Positions 8,091-16,674 of a stretch of 64,000 nt of DNA are shown in pieces. This DNA is from Deferribacteraceae bacterium UBA6799 (GTDB taxonomy: Bacteria > Chrysiogenota > Deferribacteres > Deferribacterales > Geovibrionaceae). The DNA lies in NCBI GenBank assembly GCA_002452335.1, contig DKFJ01000004.1:183574-247573 (forward strand), in the 5' to 3' direction. The position numbers and the translations under genes were made by a program. The notes beneath the pieces were generated by a model. It was not told the origin of the DNA and searched no databases. It was given only the letters and a program-made list of their open reading frames with translations. Numbering within the stretch: position 1 is the first letter of the stretch; every line of letters starts with the position of its first letter.

Positions 8091-8936
8091 TTACAGTGTA
8101 GCCTCGAACGCCTTCATAGTGTTAGCCAGAAGCATCGCGATGGTCATGGGACCCACGCCTCCGGGAACGGGTGTTATACAGCTGGCTTTTTTAGAAACTT
8201 CTTCGTATGCCACGTCGCCCACGAGTTTATCGTCAACTCTGTTTATGCCCACGTCCAGAATAACAGCGCCTTCTTTAACAAAATCGGCTGTCACAAACTC
8301 AGGTTTTCCGATAGCCGCCACAAGAATGTCCGCCTGACGGCAGATTTCAGCCATGTTTTTTGTTTTTGAATGGCAGACGGTCACAGTGCAGTTTGCTTTC
8401 AACAGAAGCGAAGCCATGGGCTTACCGACGATATTGCTTCTTCCGATGACAACTGCGTTCTTTCCTGTGGTATCAATCCCGTATTCCTCGAGGAATTTCA
8501 TACATCCATAGGGAGTACAGGGATAGAGTGTCTCCTCTCCTATATTCATCAGACCGACATTAAAAGGATGAAAACCATCCACATCTTTTTCCGGTTTGAT
8601 GGAGTACAGCACTTTGTGTTCGTCTATCTGCTTGGGCAGAGGGAGCTGAACAAGGATGCCGTTTATAGTATCATCATTATTATACTGCTCCACAACCGCC
8701 AGAAGCTCTTCTGTGGTGGTGGTGTCGGGCATGCGGTTTACTATTGATTTGTATCCCGCCTCCTCGCAGTTCTTGTTTTTCATTCTGACATAGACCTGGC
8801 TTGCGGGATCCTCACCAACCAGGATCACAGCCAGACCGGGTACACGGCTGTATTTAGCTTTGTACTCATCAACCTTCAGTTTCAGTTGAGCTCTCACCTT
8901 CTGAGAGAGTGCCTTCCCGTCCATCACTGTCGCCAT
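8091..8936 (-). CDS. folD: Bifunctional methylenetetrahydrofolate dehydrogenase/cyclohydrolase FolD
   Basis: The 281-residue protein interconverts methylene-, methenyl- and formyl-tetrahydrofolate for purine synthesis and initiator tRNA formylation. Family motifs are GILVQLPLPKQID, the nucleotide-binding VIGRSNIVGKP and TPVPGGVGPMTIAML. The ATG at 8936 is preceded by GGAGG nine bases upstream. This places the start 68 bases inside the gyrA coding region. Translation is probably coupled to gyrA. Confidence 0.95.
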   Translation of the reverse strand: MATVMDGKALSQKVRAQLKLKVDEYKAKYSRVPGLAVILVGEDPASQVYVRMKNKNCEEAGYKSIVNRMPDTTTTEELLAVVEQYNNDDTINGILVQLPLPKQIDEHKVLYSIKPEKDVDGFHPFNVGLMNIGEETLYPCTPYGCMKFLEEYGIDTTGKNAVVIGRSNIVGKPMASLLLKANCTVTVCHSKTKNMAEICRQADILVAAIGKPEFVTADFVKEGAVILDVGINRVDDKLVGDVAYEEVSKKASCITPVPGGVGPMTIAMLLANTMKAFEATL

Positions 8937-11358
8937 TTTCCTGTCCCTCCTTAATTACCGCAAATGATATGATCTCGTTGTCATCCTCAATATCCATGAG
9001 TTTGACACCCATAGTGTCTCTGCCCATCTTGGATATTCCGGATGCCTCTATTCTGATGGTTTTACCGGAGCGGGTGATCAGTATCACCTCGTCGCTGTCG
9101 TCCACCTGTTTTGCTCCGCAGACATATCCTGTTTTTGAGCTTACTCTGCAAAGTTTGATTCCTTTTCCGCCTCTGGACTGGAGCCTGTAGTCATCCTTCA
9201 CAGTCAGCTTGCCGTATCCGCCTGTGGTAACAGACAGAATATAAGGCTCGCCTGTGAGTATTTCCATAGAAACCACATAGTCTCTGGGTTCCAGAGTGAT
9301 GCCTCTGACACCGGTGGCGCTTCTGCCCATGGGTCTGACGTCTTTGGATGAGAACTGTATGTTCTTTCCGTCTCTGGTGGAGAAGATCACGCTGTCTTCA
9401 TCAGATGTGATAGCGGCGGCAATGATCTCATCGCCGTCACGCATTTTTATAGCCACTATACCGCTTCTGCCGCTGGAGAACTCAGCCAGGCTGGTCTTCT
9501 TAGCAACTCCCTCTTTTGTGGCGAAGAACAGAAATTTGTTCGCGGGATCCGCCGGCAGAGGAAGAACGGATGCTACATACTCATCCGCCTCAAGAGTGAG
9601 GAGGTTGGATATGTGTCTGCCTTTAGCGTCCTTCATAACCTCCGGCAGATTATATACTTTCATATAATGCACTTTACCGGTGTTGGTGAAGAACATGAGC
9701 CTTGTGTGGTTTGTGGTCACTATCAGGCGCTCTATAAAATCCTCATCCTTGCTTCCGGCGCCTGTCTTGCCTTTGCCGCCACGTTTCTGAGCGGTATAAG
9801 CATTGAGCAGAGTGCTTTTTATATATCCCTGATGAGTCATTGTCACTACTTTTTCAGTATTGGGGATAAGATCTTCGTCTTCAAAATCCTGAACGTCGGC
9901 TGTGATCTCGGTGCGTCTTTCGTCACCGTATTTAGCTTTGACCTCTTCCAGCTCTTCTTTGATAAGAGCCATCATCACATGTCTGTCGCCCAGAATACTC
10001 TTGTAATATTGAATATCTTTCAGAGTACTCTCATACTCTTCCTGAAGTTTTTCTATCTCCAGACCTGTCAGTTTCTGAAGTCTCATCTCCAGAATTGACT
10101 GTGACTGAAGCTCAGAGAAACCGAACTGTTCACACAGATTTCTTTTAGCGTCCGCTGTGTCTTTAGATGCCTTAATGGTCTTGATGACCTCGTCTATGTT
10201 CTCTACGGCTTTTATCAGACCTTCCAAAATATGAAGCCTGTCCTCTGCCTTTCTGAGAAGATATTTCGTTCGTCTGGTAACAACGGTTATCCTGTGGCTG
10301 ATAAACTCCTGAAGTATGCGTATCAGTGACAGAGTCTGGGGTTTGCCGTCCACCAGCGCAACCATGTTGAAACCGAAAGATGTCTGCATCTGAGTGAATT
10401 TATAGAGTCTGTTGAGAACAACTTCAGCGTTCTCGCCTTTTCTCAGCTCTATCACAACCCTGATACCGTCTTTATCTGATTCGTCCCTCAGGTCTGTGAT
10501 TCCTGTTATCTTTTTCTCATGAACAAGTTCCGCGATTTTTTCTATCATAGAAGCCTTGTTCACCTGATAAGGGATTTCACGGACAACTATAACGGGCTTG
10601 CCTGTTTTTGTCTCCTCTATAACCACACGGGCTCTGATTGTTATTGAGCCGCGTCCGGTTCTGTAAGCGTTCAGGATATCCTTTTTTCCCATTATCAGAC
10701 CATAAGTTGGGAAATCAGGTCCTTTAACTATCTGAAGGATGTCGTCCTCGGTATATTCTTCATTATCGATCATATAGGTGAGGGCCGAAATAACCTCAGT
10801 AATACTGTGAGGAGGAATGTTAGTAGCCATACCAACGGCGATACCGCTGGTTCCGTTAACCAGCAGAGCCGGAACACGGGTTGGGAGCACAGCCGGCTCA
10901 TCCAGCGAACCGTCATAGTTCGGAGTGAAATCAACTGTATCTTTATCCAGATCGGTCAGTAGTTCATCAGCGATCTTAGAAAGCCTAACCTCAGTATACC
11001 TCATAGCGGCGGCGTTGTCGCCGTCCACAGAACCGAAGTTACCCTGTCCGTCCACCAGAGGATAGCGCAGAGAGAAATCCTGAGCCATACGTACCAGAGT
11101 ATCATAAACGGCGCTGTCACCGTGGGGGTGATACTTACCGATTACATCACCCACGATACGGGCTGATTTCTTATAGGATTTATTGTAAAAAACCCCCATT
11201 TCGCTCATGGAATAGAGCACCCTGCGGTGAACAGGCTTAAGACCGTCACGAACATCAGGAAGAGCTCGCCCCACGATAACGCTCATGGCATAATCGAGGT
11301 AGCTGTTTTTTACGGATTCTTCTATCGTTATGGGAACTATACGTTTTTTATCTTCCAT
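8869..11358 (-). CDS. gyrA: DNA gyrase subunit A
   Basis: The 829-residue subunit carries the DNA-cleaving tyrosine (Tyr121, in AAMRYTEVRL) and a C-terminal DNA-wrapping beta-pinwheel with the GyrA box QKRGGKG. Quinolone-determining positions are the sensitive type: Ser82 and Asp86 in HGDSAVYDTLVR. The last about 25 residues are an acidic Gly/Ser/Glu-rich tail encoded in the segment that overlaps folD. The gene follows gyrB after seven bases, so both subunits are made from one message, with AGGTGTGTA before the ATG. Confidence 0.98.
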   Translation of the reverse strand: MEDKKRIVPITIEESVKNSYLDYAMSVIVGRALPDVRDGLKPVHRRVLYSMSEMGVFYNKSYKKSARIVGDVIGKYHPHGDSAVYDTLVRMAQDFSLRYPLVDGQGNFGSVDGDNAAAMRYTEVRLSKIADELLTDLDKDTVDFTPNYDGSLDEPAVLPTRVPALLVNGTSGIAVGMATNIPPHSITEVISALTYMIDNEEYTEDDILQIVKGPDFPTYGLIMGKKDILNAYRTGRGSITIRARVVIEETKTGKPVIVVREIPYQVNKASMIEKIAELVHEKKITGITDLRDESDKDGIRVVIELRKGENAEVVLNRLYKFTQMQTSFGFNMVALVDGKPQTLSLIRILQEFISHRITVVTRRTKYLLRKAEDRLHILEGLIKAVENIDEVIKTIKASKDTADAKRNLCEQFGFSELQSQSILEMRLQKLTGLEIEKLQEEYESTLKDIQYYKSILGDRHVMMALIKEELEEVKAKYGDERRTEITADVQDFEDEDLIPNTEKVVTMTHQGYIKSTLLNAYTAQKRGGKGKTGAGSKDEDFIERLIVTTNHTRLMFFTNTGKVHYMKVYNLPEVMKDAKGRHISNLLTLEADEYVASVLPLPADPANKFLFFATKEGVAKKTSLAEFSSGRSGIVAIKMRDGDEIIAAAITSDEDSVIFSTRDGKNIQFSSKDVRPMGRSATGVRGITLEPRDYVVSMEILTGEPYILSVTTGGYGKLTVKDDYRLQSRGGKGIKLCRVSSKTGYVCGAKQVDDSDEVILITRSGKTIRIEASGISKMGRDTMGVKLMDIEDDNEIISFAVIKEGQENGDSDGREGTLSEGESSTETEG

Positions 11359-11365
11359 TACACAC

Positions 11366-13744
11366 CTAAATATCCAGATTTCTTACATTGAGAGCGTTGT
11401 TCTCTATGAACTCCCTTCTGGGCGCAACCACGTCTCCCATCAACAGAGAGAAGAGCTCATTGGAAATCTCGGCATCCTCTATGCGCACCTGATAAAGGGT
11501 ACGTCTTTCAGGGTCCACCGTTGTTTCCCAGAGCTGTTCGGGGTTCATCTCACCGAGACCTTTATATCGCTGTACGTTAAGACCTTTTTTGCCTCTTGCC
11601 TCTATATAGCCGACAAACTCAGTGAGCGTCTCAAAGTTAATTATCTCTTCGCCTACCTTGACCTTATAAGGAGCTTCGCCTATCTCTTTCAGATAGATGC
11701 CGAGTCTTCTCAGCTCTCTGAACTCCGGAGTGGAGAGCAGATCAGTATTAATAGCGAGTGTTCTGGAATTATTTTCCAGAGTGATGTTGTATCTGCCGAA
11801 TTCAGAGTTGAATCCTACTCCGGATTTTGTATAAGACTGAAGGCTGCCGTTATCATAGAGCTTCTTATAAAGCGCGTCGGCGAAATCTTTATCCTCCAGC
11901 TTGGTGAAGTCCAGATCGTCATACATAGCCAGCGTCTTGATAAGTCTTCTGGCATAACCTTTCTTTTCAAACTTGGAAACCATGCGGTTCAGTTTTATAA
12001 GGTTGATCAGAAGCTCTTTATATCTGTTTCTGCCTACATTATGGATCTCTACGTCTTCCAGACCGAGGTCGAGCAGATAATCCTCCATCACTTCCTCATT
12101 CTGGATATATCTTTCTGATTTGCCTTTCTTCACCTTATAAAGGGGAGGGCTGGCAAGGTACAGATATCCTCTTTCGATGATCTCACGCATATGACGGAAA
12201 AAGAATGTCATAAGCAGTGTGGAGATGTGAGCGCCGTCCACATCCGCATCGGTCATGATGATTATCTTGTGATAGCGGAGCTTTTCAATATTGAAATCGT
12301 CCTGTCCGATGCTGGTACCAAGAGCGGTGATGATTATCTTGATCATCTCGCTGGAAAGAAGTTTATCGAATCTGGCTTTTTCAACGTTAAGGATTTTACC
12401 TCTCAGCGGCAGAATAGCCTGAGTGCGTCTGTCACGGCACTGTTTAGCTGAGCCGCCCGCAGAGTCACCTTCCACTATGAAAATCTCTGAATTAGCAGGA
12501 TCTTTTTCCTGGCAGTCTGCCAGTTTTCCGGGGAGAGTGGAAACCTCCAGAACGTTCTTACGTCTGGTGAGTTCCTTCGCCTTTCTGGCGGCCTCTCTGG
12601 CACGGAATGCCTGAAGAGCCTTATCCAGAACTTTTTTAACTATATTGGGGTTCTCCTCGAAAAAATCGGGGAGGAACTTGTTCATAACACTTTCCACAGC
12701 GTTTCTGGCAGGTGTGGAGCCGAGTTTGGTCTTAGTCTGACCTTCAAAGACCGGATCGTTCATGCGGACTGATATTATAGCGGACATACCCTCACGGATA
12801 TCATCACCGGTGAGAGATATCTTCTCTTTTATCAGGTTATGCTTGTTGACAAAGTTGTTGAAAACTTTTGTATAACCGGCCTTAAACCCCGCCTCATGCG
12901 TGCCTCCCTCTTCTGTGTGGATATTGTTGACAAAAGAGTGGATATTCTCGATATAGGTGTCGTTATACACTATGGCGAACTCAACCTGTATCTTTTCCTC
13001 TGTCATCTCACAGAAATAGATAGGCTCATCAAGAATGAGTGTTTTTGCTTTATTCAGAAACTTGATATAGCTGATTATTCCGCCCTCGGCGAAATATTCC
13101 TCGCTGGTATCGAACCTTTCATCGCTGACCTTGATGCGCAGACCGCTGTTAAGGAAAGCGAGCTCTCTGAATCTTCTGGAGAGTGTCTCATATGAAAAAT
13201 CAAGAGTTTCAAAAATCTGGTGGTCAGGTTTAAAAGTTATCTTTGTACCTGTTTTCTGAGTGTCACCGGTTCTTTTAAACTCAGTGGCGGGTATGCCTCT
13301 TTCATATTTCTGATAATACACGCCGCCGTCACGTCTGACTGTGACATCCACGAACTCACTGAGCGCGTTCACAACAGAAACGCCCACGCCGTGGAGACCG
13401 CCGGAAGCGAAATAAGACTTACTGTCGAATTTACCGCCAGCGTGCAGAACAGTCATAACAACCTCAACAGTGGGTTTTCCAGCTGTGGGGTGTATACCAA
13501 CGGGTATACCACGTCCGTCGTCCTCAACGGTGACGGAACCGTCTATGTGGATAATTACATTGATATTTTTACAATATCCGGCTGAAGCCTCGTCTATGGA
13601 GTTATCTATAACCTCATAAACCATGTGATGAAGACCTCTGGTGCCCACAGAACCGATATACATACCTGGTCTCTGGCGGACAGCCTCGAGACCTTCGAGC
13701 ACTCGGATACTGTCTTCACTGTAATTATTGGGAATGTTCGTCAT
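11366..13744 (-). CDS. gyrB: DNA gyrase subunit B
   Basis: The 792-residue ATPase subunit is near the length of enterobacterial GyrB. It shows the GHKL ATP-binding motifs (EVIDNSIDEASAG and DDGRGIPV), the transducer, the TOPRIM motif EGDSAGGSAKQ with PLRGKILNVEKA, and a C-terminal GyrA-binding part ending in MGDVVAPRREFIE. The ATG is preceded by AGGTGAAAG and overlaps the end of recF by 20 bases. With GyrA it introduces negative supercoils. Confidence 0.98.
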   Translation of the reverse strand: MTNIPNNYSEDSIRVLEGLEAVRQRPGMYIGSVGTRGLHHMVYEVIDNSIDEASAGYCKNINVIIHIDGSVTVEDDGRGIPVGIHPTAGKPTVEVVMTVLHAGGKFDSKSYFASGGLHGVGVSVVNALSEFVDVTVRRDGGVYYQKYERGIPATEFKRTGDTQKTGTKITFKPDHQIFETLDFSYETLSRRFRELAFLNSGLRIKVSDERFDTSEEYFAEGGIISYIKFLNKAKTLILDEPIYFCEMTEEKIQVEFAIVYNDTYIENIHSFVNNIHTEEGGTHEAGFKAGYTKVFNNFVNKHNLIKEKISLTGDDIREGMSAIISVRMNDPVFEGQTKTKLGSTPARNAVESVMNKFLPDFFEENPNIVKKVLDKALQAFRAREAARKAKELTRRKNVLEVSTLPGKLADCQEKDPANSEIFIVEGDSAGGSAKQCRDRRTQAILPLRGKILNVEKARFDKLLSSEMIKIIITALGTSIGQDDFNIEKLRYHKIIIMTDADVDGAHISTLLMTFFFRHMREIIERGYLYLASPPLYKVKKGKSERYIQNEEVMEDYLLDLGLEDVEIHNVGRNRYKELLINLIKLNRMVSKFEKKGYARRLIKTLAMYDDLDFTKLEDKDFADALYKKLYDNGSLQSYTKSGVGFNSEFGRYNITLENNSRTLAINTDLLSTPEFRELRRLGIYLKEIGEAPYKVKVGEEIINFETLTEFVGYIEARGKKGLNVQRYKGLGEMNPEQLWETTVDPERRTLYQVRIEDAEISNELFSLLMGDVVAPRREFIENNALNVRNLDI

Positions 13745-14756
13745 CTTTCACCTGTATCCTGATTGTTTTTAAGTCGGAAAAGTTTGAATTTTTTACCCCT
13801 GTAACGAATACCTGAGAGCTGGAGGAAAACATCTCAAACAGTTTATTGATGCGGTTTTGGTCAAGCCCTGCCTCAAAATCGTCTAACATTGTGATTATAC
13901 CACTTCTGCCGTTTTCTTCAAGTAATTTCAGCCCAGCAGCGAGCGTCAGGAGCACAAATGTCTTTTTTTGACCGAATGATGAAAATCTGTCATAAATTCT
14001 GTTATCTGACAAACAGTAAAGCTTGTCTCTGGAACTGCCGAAAACAGGTTTTCTATCGATTTTTTCTTTAGAAAGTATCTCCGGACGAAAAGAGTTGCTT
14101 CGCAAATCAAGTGTAAAAACGTCTTTGGTCTTCAGAACGCCGTAAAGGCTCTTAAGAATCACATTGATCTGCTGGACGGCACATTGTCTGGCTCCCGTCA
14201 CTTTTTGCGAAATAGGTATGATTTTATCGTTCAGAGCGTCTATATATTCGAAAGAGGGGTCCTGCTTCTTCAGCTCGGCAAGTTTCATCGAATTCAGTTT
14301 TTTCAGATCCGTCAGCCTGTCAAAGTGAGCGATATCAAGCTGAAAAGCTATCCTGTCGATAAATTTGCGCCTGTCGTCCTGATCGTCTGAAACGATCTGG
14401 CGATACTCAGGTGAATAACAGATAACCGGATTATCAAGCAGATAGGCAGTTTTATTGTTTATCCTTCCGGAATCGTTTCTTAGATCTGCCGTCTTTTCGT
14501 ATTTATAGTGCAGAGTAGAAGAATACCCGTCGGAGGTACATCTGGCTGATATCTGAAAAAAAGGCATGCTGAACATAGCGGCACGGTTAACGGTCTGCGG
14601 TCTGAAACTTTTGAGATTGAACAGAATATAAAGAGCCTCAAGGACAGAGGTTTTACCGCTGCCGTTGTCGCCCTCTATGTAGTTAAACCTGTCAAAACCG
14701 AAAACAGAATCGGCATGGTTTCTGAAATTAACGAGCCTTAACCGCTCAGTGTACAT
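13725..14756 (-). CDS. recF: DNA replication and repair protein RecF
   Basis: The 343-residue SMC-like ATPase loads RecA at gaps with RecO and RecR. The Walker A motif GDNGSGKT is at residues 29-36 within the typical RecF N-terminus (LRLVNFRNH). The Walker B region is MLDDFEAGLD near residue 303. The start overlaps the dnaN stop by one base (TGATG), which indicates translational coupling in the classic dnaN-recF-gyrB order. Confidence 0.95.
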   Translation of the reverse strand: MYTERLRLVNFRNHADSVFGFDRFNYIEGDNGSGKTSVLEALYILFNLKSFRPQTVNRAAMFSMPFFQISARCTSDGYSSTLHYKYEKTADLRNDSGRINNKTAYLLDNPVICYSPEYRQIVSDDQDDRRKFIDRIAFQLDIAHFDRLTDLKKLNSMKLAELKKQDPSFEYIDALNDKIIPISQKVTGARQCAVQQINVILKSLYGVLKTKDVFTLDLRSNSFRPEILSKEKIDRKPVFGSSRDKLYCLSDNRIYDRFSSFGQKKTFVLLTLAAGLKLLEENGRSGIITMLDDFEAGLDQNRINKLFEMFSSSSQVFVTGVKNSNFSDLKTIRIQVKDDEHSQ

Positions 14757-15862
14757 CAGAACCTGTTGATTGAGATCGGTACCACGAGATATTTATAATT
14801 TCCTGACTCAGGCAGAATGATAGCGGGGCTTCTGTCTGATATCATGGAAAGTACAAAGTAATCTGTGTCTATATTGTTGACCATCTCAACCATATGCTTG
14901 GAGTTGAAGATGATATCAAGATATGTTCCTGTGAACTCATAATCGTCAATGGTTTCGTGTCCTGCTCCATACTCTGTTTCTAAGCTGTAAAGCGTGAGCC
15001 CGTCCTCTTTGAAAGAGAGAACAACACCGTGGGTGACCTCACTGGTGATGGCTGAAACCCTTTTTATAACATCGAGAAATTCTGATCTTTTAAGTTTAGC
15101 TGTGAGAGGATAGTCGTTAGAGAACAGCTTAGTGATGCTTTTTATATATTTCTCTATAAGTTTTGAATAGATCTGAATATCACCTATCTTGAAGATGATC
15201 TGCTTGCGGTCAGTATCTATCTCAACATATTCGTTGTTATCAAGTACTTTCATAAGCTCGATAACAGTCTTTCTGGGAATATTTATGATAAACTCATTTG
15301 CGTATTCATCATCAAAAGTAACGCTGCTGGTAGCTATACGCTGAAAATCAGCTGATGATATCTCCAGCTTATTGCCGTATACCGCCAGATGCGCTCCGGT
15401 GTATTCGATCTTTGAAGCGTCTGTTGATATACAGAAGCTTGTTTTTTTTATGAGATCAAAAAGAACTGATGATTTAATTTTCAGACTGTATTCCGGTGTT
15501 ATCTCAGCCATTGTCGGGAATATTTCGTGACTGATGGTGGAGAGCTTGAAACTTGATTTTCCTGCGGAAATATTTATCTTGGAACCATCGAAGTGAAAAT
15601 CGATTACCGATCCGTCTGGTATCTCTCTGACTATGTCGAGGAGTTTTTTAGCGGATACTGTGGCTATGCCAGTGGTCTCTACGCTCACATCTACCTTTCC
15701 GCTGAAACCAACCTGCATATCGGTGGCTCTTAAGATAACACCATCGCTTTCTGCTTCTATGAGTATATTTTGCAGAATAGTATTAAGGTTTTTCGGGCTT
15801 GTAAAATTGTTAGCGTACTGGATGAACGGATAAATTTCATCTTTAACGGCCTTAAAACGCAT
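14756..15862 (-). CDS. dnaN: DNA polymerase III beta sliding clamp
   Basis: The 368-residue protein matches DnaN in length and layout: three clamp domains and a C-terminal PISINRF, close to the usual P-x-R-L end. It forms the ring that tethers polymerase III to DNA. The ATG at 15862 has GAGGAAAG upstream. A good sigma-70 promoter lies about 45 bases further up, within the candidate origin. dnaA does not precede it, unlike the common dnaA-dnaN arrangement. Confidence 0.97.
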   Translation of the reverse strand: MRFKAVKDEIYPFIQYANNFTSPKNLNTILQNILIEAESDGVILRATDMQVGFSGKVDVSVETTGIATVSAKKLLDIVREIPDGSVIDFHFDGSKINISAGKSSFKLSTISHEIFPTMAEITPEYSLKIKSSVLFDLIKKTSFCISTDASKIEYTGAHLAVYGNKLEISSADFQRIATSSVTFDDEYANEFIINIPRKTVIELMKVLDNNEYVEIDTDRKQIIFKIGDIQIYSKLIEKYIKSITKLFSNDYPLTAKLKRSEFLDVIKRVSAITSEVTHGVVLSFKEDGLTLYSLETEYGAGHETIDDYEFTGTYLDIIFNSKHMVEMVNNIDTDYFVLSMISDRSPAIILPESGNYKYLVVPISINRF

Positions 15863-15908
15863 AATCTTTCCTCTTATAGTTTTATATTTTAAATATATAG
15901 TCGTAGTA

Positions 15909-15937
15909 ATAATAAGCTATTTGTAAAGTGTTGACAA
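15909..15937 (-). promoter_or_regulatory. Sigma-70-like promoter for the dnaN operon
   Basis: On the minus strand, TTGTCA (15937-15932) and TATTAT (15914-15909) are separated by 17 bases. Each matches consensus in five of six positions. They face dnaN, whose start codon is at 15862. The -35 element lies inside the left arm of an inverted repeat and inside a DnaA-box-like 9-mer, which suggests control by a replication-linked factor. Confidence 0.6.
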
Positions 15938-15960
15938 GCGATTTAGCTCAAATTTGTCAA
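15931..15960. repeat. Inverted repeat over the dnaN -35 region
   Basis: TTGACAA (15931-15937) and TTGTCAA (15954-15960) are perfect 7-bp inverted arms. An inner ATTT/AAAT pair extends the stem past a GCG bulge. The left arm covers the dnaN -35 element. It could be an operator for an unknown dimeric regulator. Confidence 0.45.
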
Positions 15961-15981
15961 TGATTTTTGAAAGGGAAAAAA

Positions 15982-16010
15982 TGTTGAAAATCCGGGGCTC
16001 ACTTTCAACA
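15982..16010. repeat. Inverted repeat in the candidate origin
   Basis: TGTTGAAA (15982-15989) and TTTCAACA (16003-16010) are perfect 8-bp inverted arms around a 13-base GC-richer spacer. No T-run follows, so a terminator is unlikely. Each arm resembles a degenerate DnaA box (TTTTCAACA, CTTTCAACA), so the pair may be two opposed initiator sites. Confidence 0.5.
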
Positions 16011-16027
16011 CTGTCACAGGTCAGTAC

Positions 16028-16063
16028 TGCGGATAAAAAATGTGAATAAAATGGTGTTGATAA
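16028..16063 (-). promoter_or_regulatory. Array of three DnaA-box-like 9-mers
   Basis: Read on the minus strand, three 9-mers lie in the same orientation at 13- and 14-base intervals. They are TTATCCGCA (16036-16028), TTATTCACA (16049-16041) and TTATCAACA (16063-16055). The middle one fits the TTWTNCACA consensus; the others differ from TTATCCACA by one and two bases. The regular spacing and adjacent AT-rich DNA fit an initiator array. Confidence 0.55.
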
Positions 16064-16072
16064 AATAAAAAC

Positions 16073-16100
16073 TTGTAAACACAAATAAACAATTTATAAT
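16073..16100 (+). promoter_or_regulatory. Sigma-70-like promoter for the tandem-Hfq operon
   Basis: TTGTAA (16073-16078) and a perfect TATAAT (16095-16100) are separated by 16 bases and face the gene starting at 16150. A GGGGAG ribosome-binding site lies at 16138-16143. The promoter overlaps the AT-rich part of the candidate origin. Confidence 0.5.
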
Positions 16101-16149
16101 CGGGTTATAAGTCTGTATTATATATACAATCGTTATTGGGGAGTGTCCG

Positions 16150-16674
16150 ATGGAAAGTTCCGCCGCCGCGGCGTCATTTCACGCGCAGATTGAATTTGTT
16201 TTTATGCATAATGCCCGCACCAGAAAGATACCTCTTATGTTCATTATGAAGAATAAAGAGAGATTCAGAGGAAGGGTCATGGATTTTGATCCATACCATA
16301 TCCTTCTGGACGACGCAGAGGTTAAGATTCTGCTGTCTAAAAACGATATAGCTACGGTAGCCGCCGCTAAGACGGTGGTGGATATAGATTTTATATCGAA
16401 GATATACTACAGCGCTCATCAGGGCAGACACCCGAAACACACGAGACCGCCCATGCAGGATATCTTTTTAAACGAGGTGCGTAAGTCGCGCTCTCCTATC
16501 GTCAGCTTCCTAATCAACGGTGTGAAGATAAGAGGAAGCCTCATCGGTTTTGATAACTATACTCTACTCACTGCCTTTGAGGGCAGACAGCAGCTAGTTT
16601 ATAAAAATACAATTTCAACAATATTCCCCATCTATCAGACAGGGGAGATAATCAAGTATGACGGCGAGAGATGA
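16150..16674 (+). CDS. Tandem Hfq: RNA chaperone with two Sm-like domains
   Basis: The 174-residue protein holds two Hfq-like domains, whereas typical Hfq has one in about 70-100 residues. Copy 2 (about 102-161) is close to consensus: QDIFLNEVRKSRSPI, FLINGVKIRGSLIGFDNY and LVYKNTISTIFP. Copy 1 (about 16-74) aligns over the same span (RKIPLMFIMKNKERFRGRVMDFDPYHILL) but is more divergent. The Sm2 YKH signature reads YKN in copy 2 (151-153) and SKN in copy 1, so the conserved histidine is missing from both. The linker (75-101) is basic and histidine-rich. Hfq normally forms hexamers that pair small RNAs with mRNAs; three copies of this chain could make the same ring (inference). It is first in an operon with a receiver-domain gene. 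Confidence 0.85.
   Translation: MESSAAAASFHAQIEFVFMHNARTRKIPLMFIMKNKERFRGRVMDFDPYHILLDDAEVKILLSKNDIATVAAAKTVVDIDFISKIYYSAHQGRHPKHTRPPMQDIFLNEVRKSRSPIVSFLINGVKIRGSLIGFDNYTLLTAFEGRQQLVYKNTISTIFPIYQTGEIIKYDGER

Larger units (their letters stand above)
15863..16149. other. Candidate chromosomal replication origin (oriC), dnaN-hfq intergenic region
   Basis: This 287-base gap is the largest non-coding stretch in the window. It holds six DnaA-box-like 9-mers, two inverted repeats, divergent promoters and a long AT-rich segment (about 16060-16130) suited to duplex opening. It separates dnaN-recF-gyrB-gyrA from divergent genes, and a perfect parS lies 9 kb away. I hand-counted a few 60-base lines from minus-strand genes. 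On the plus strand, C exceeds G to the left (about 113 to 77 over six lines), but the two are balanced to the right (about 161 to 165 over ten lines). A skew change near here is therefore plausible. The sample is small. Confidence 0.55.
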
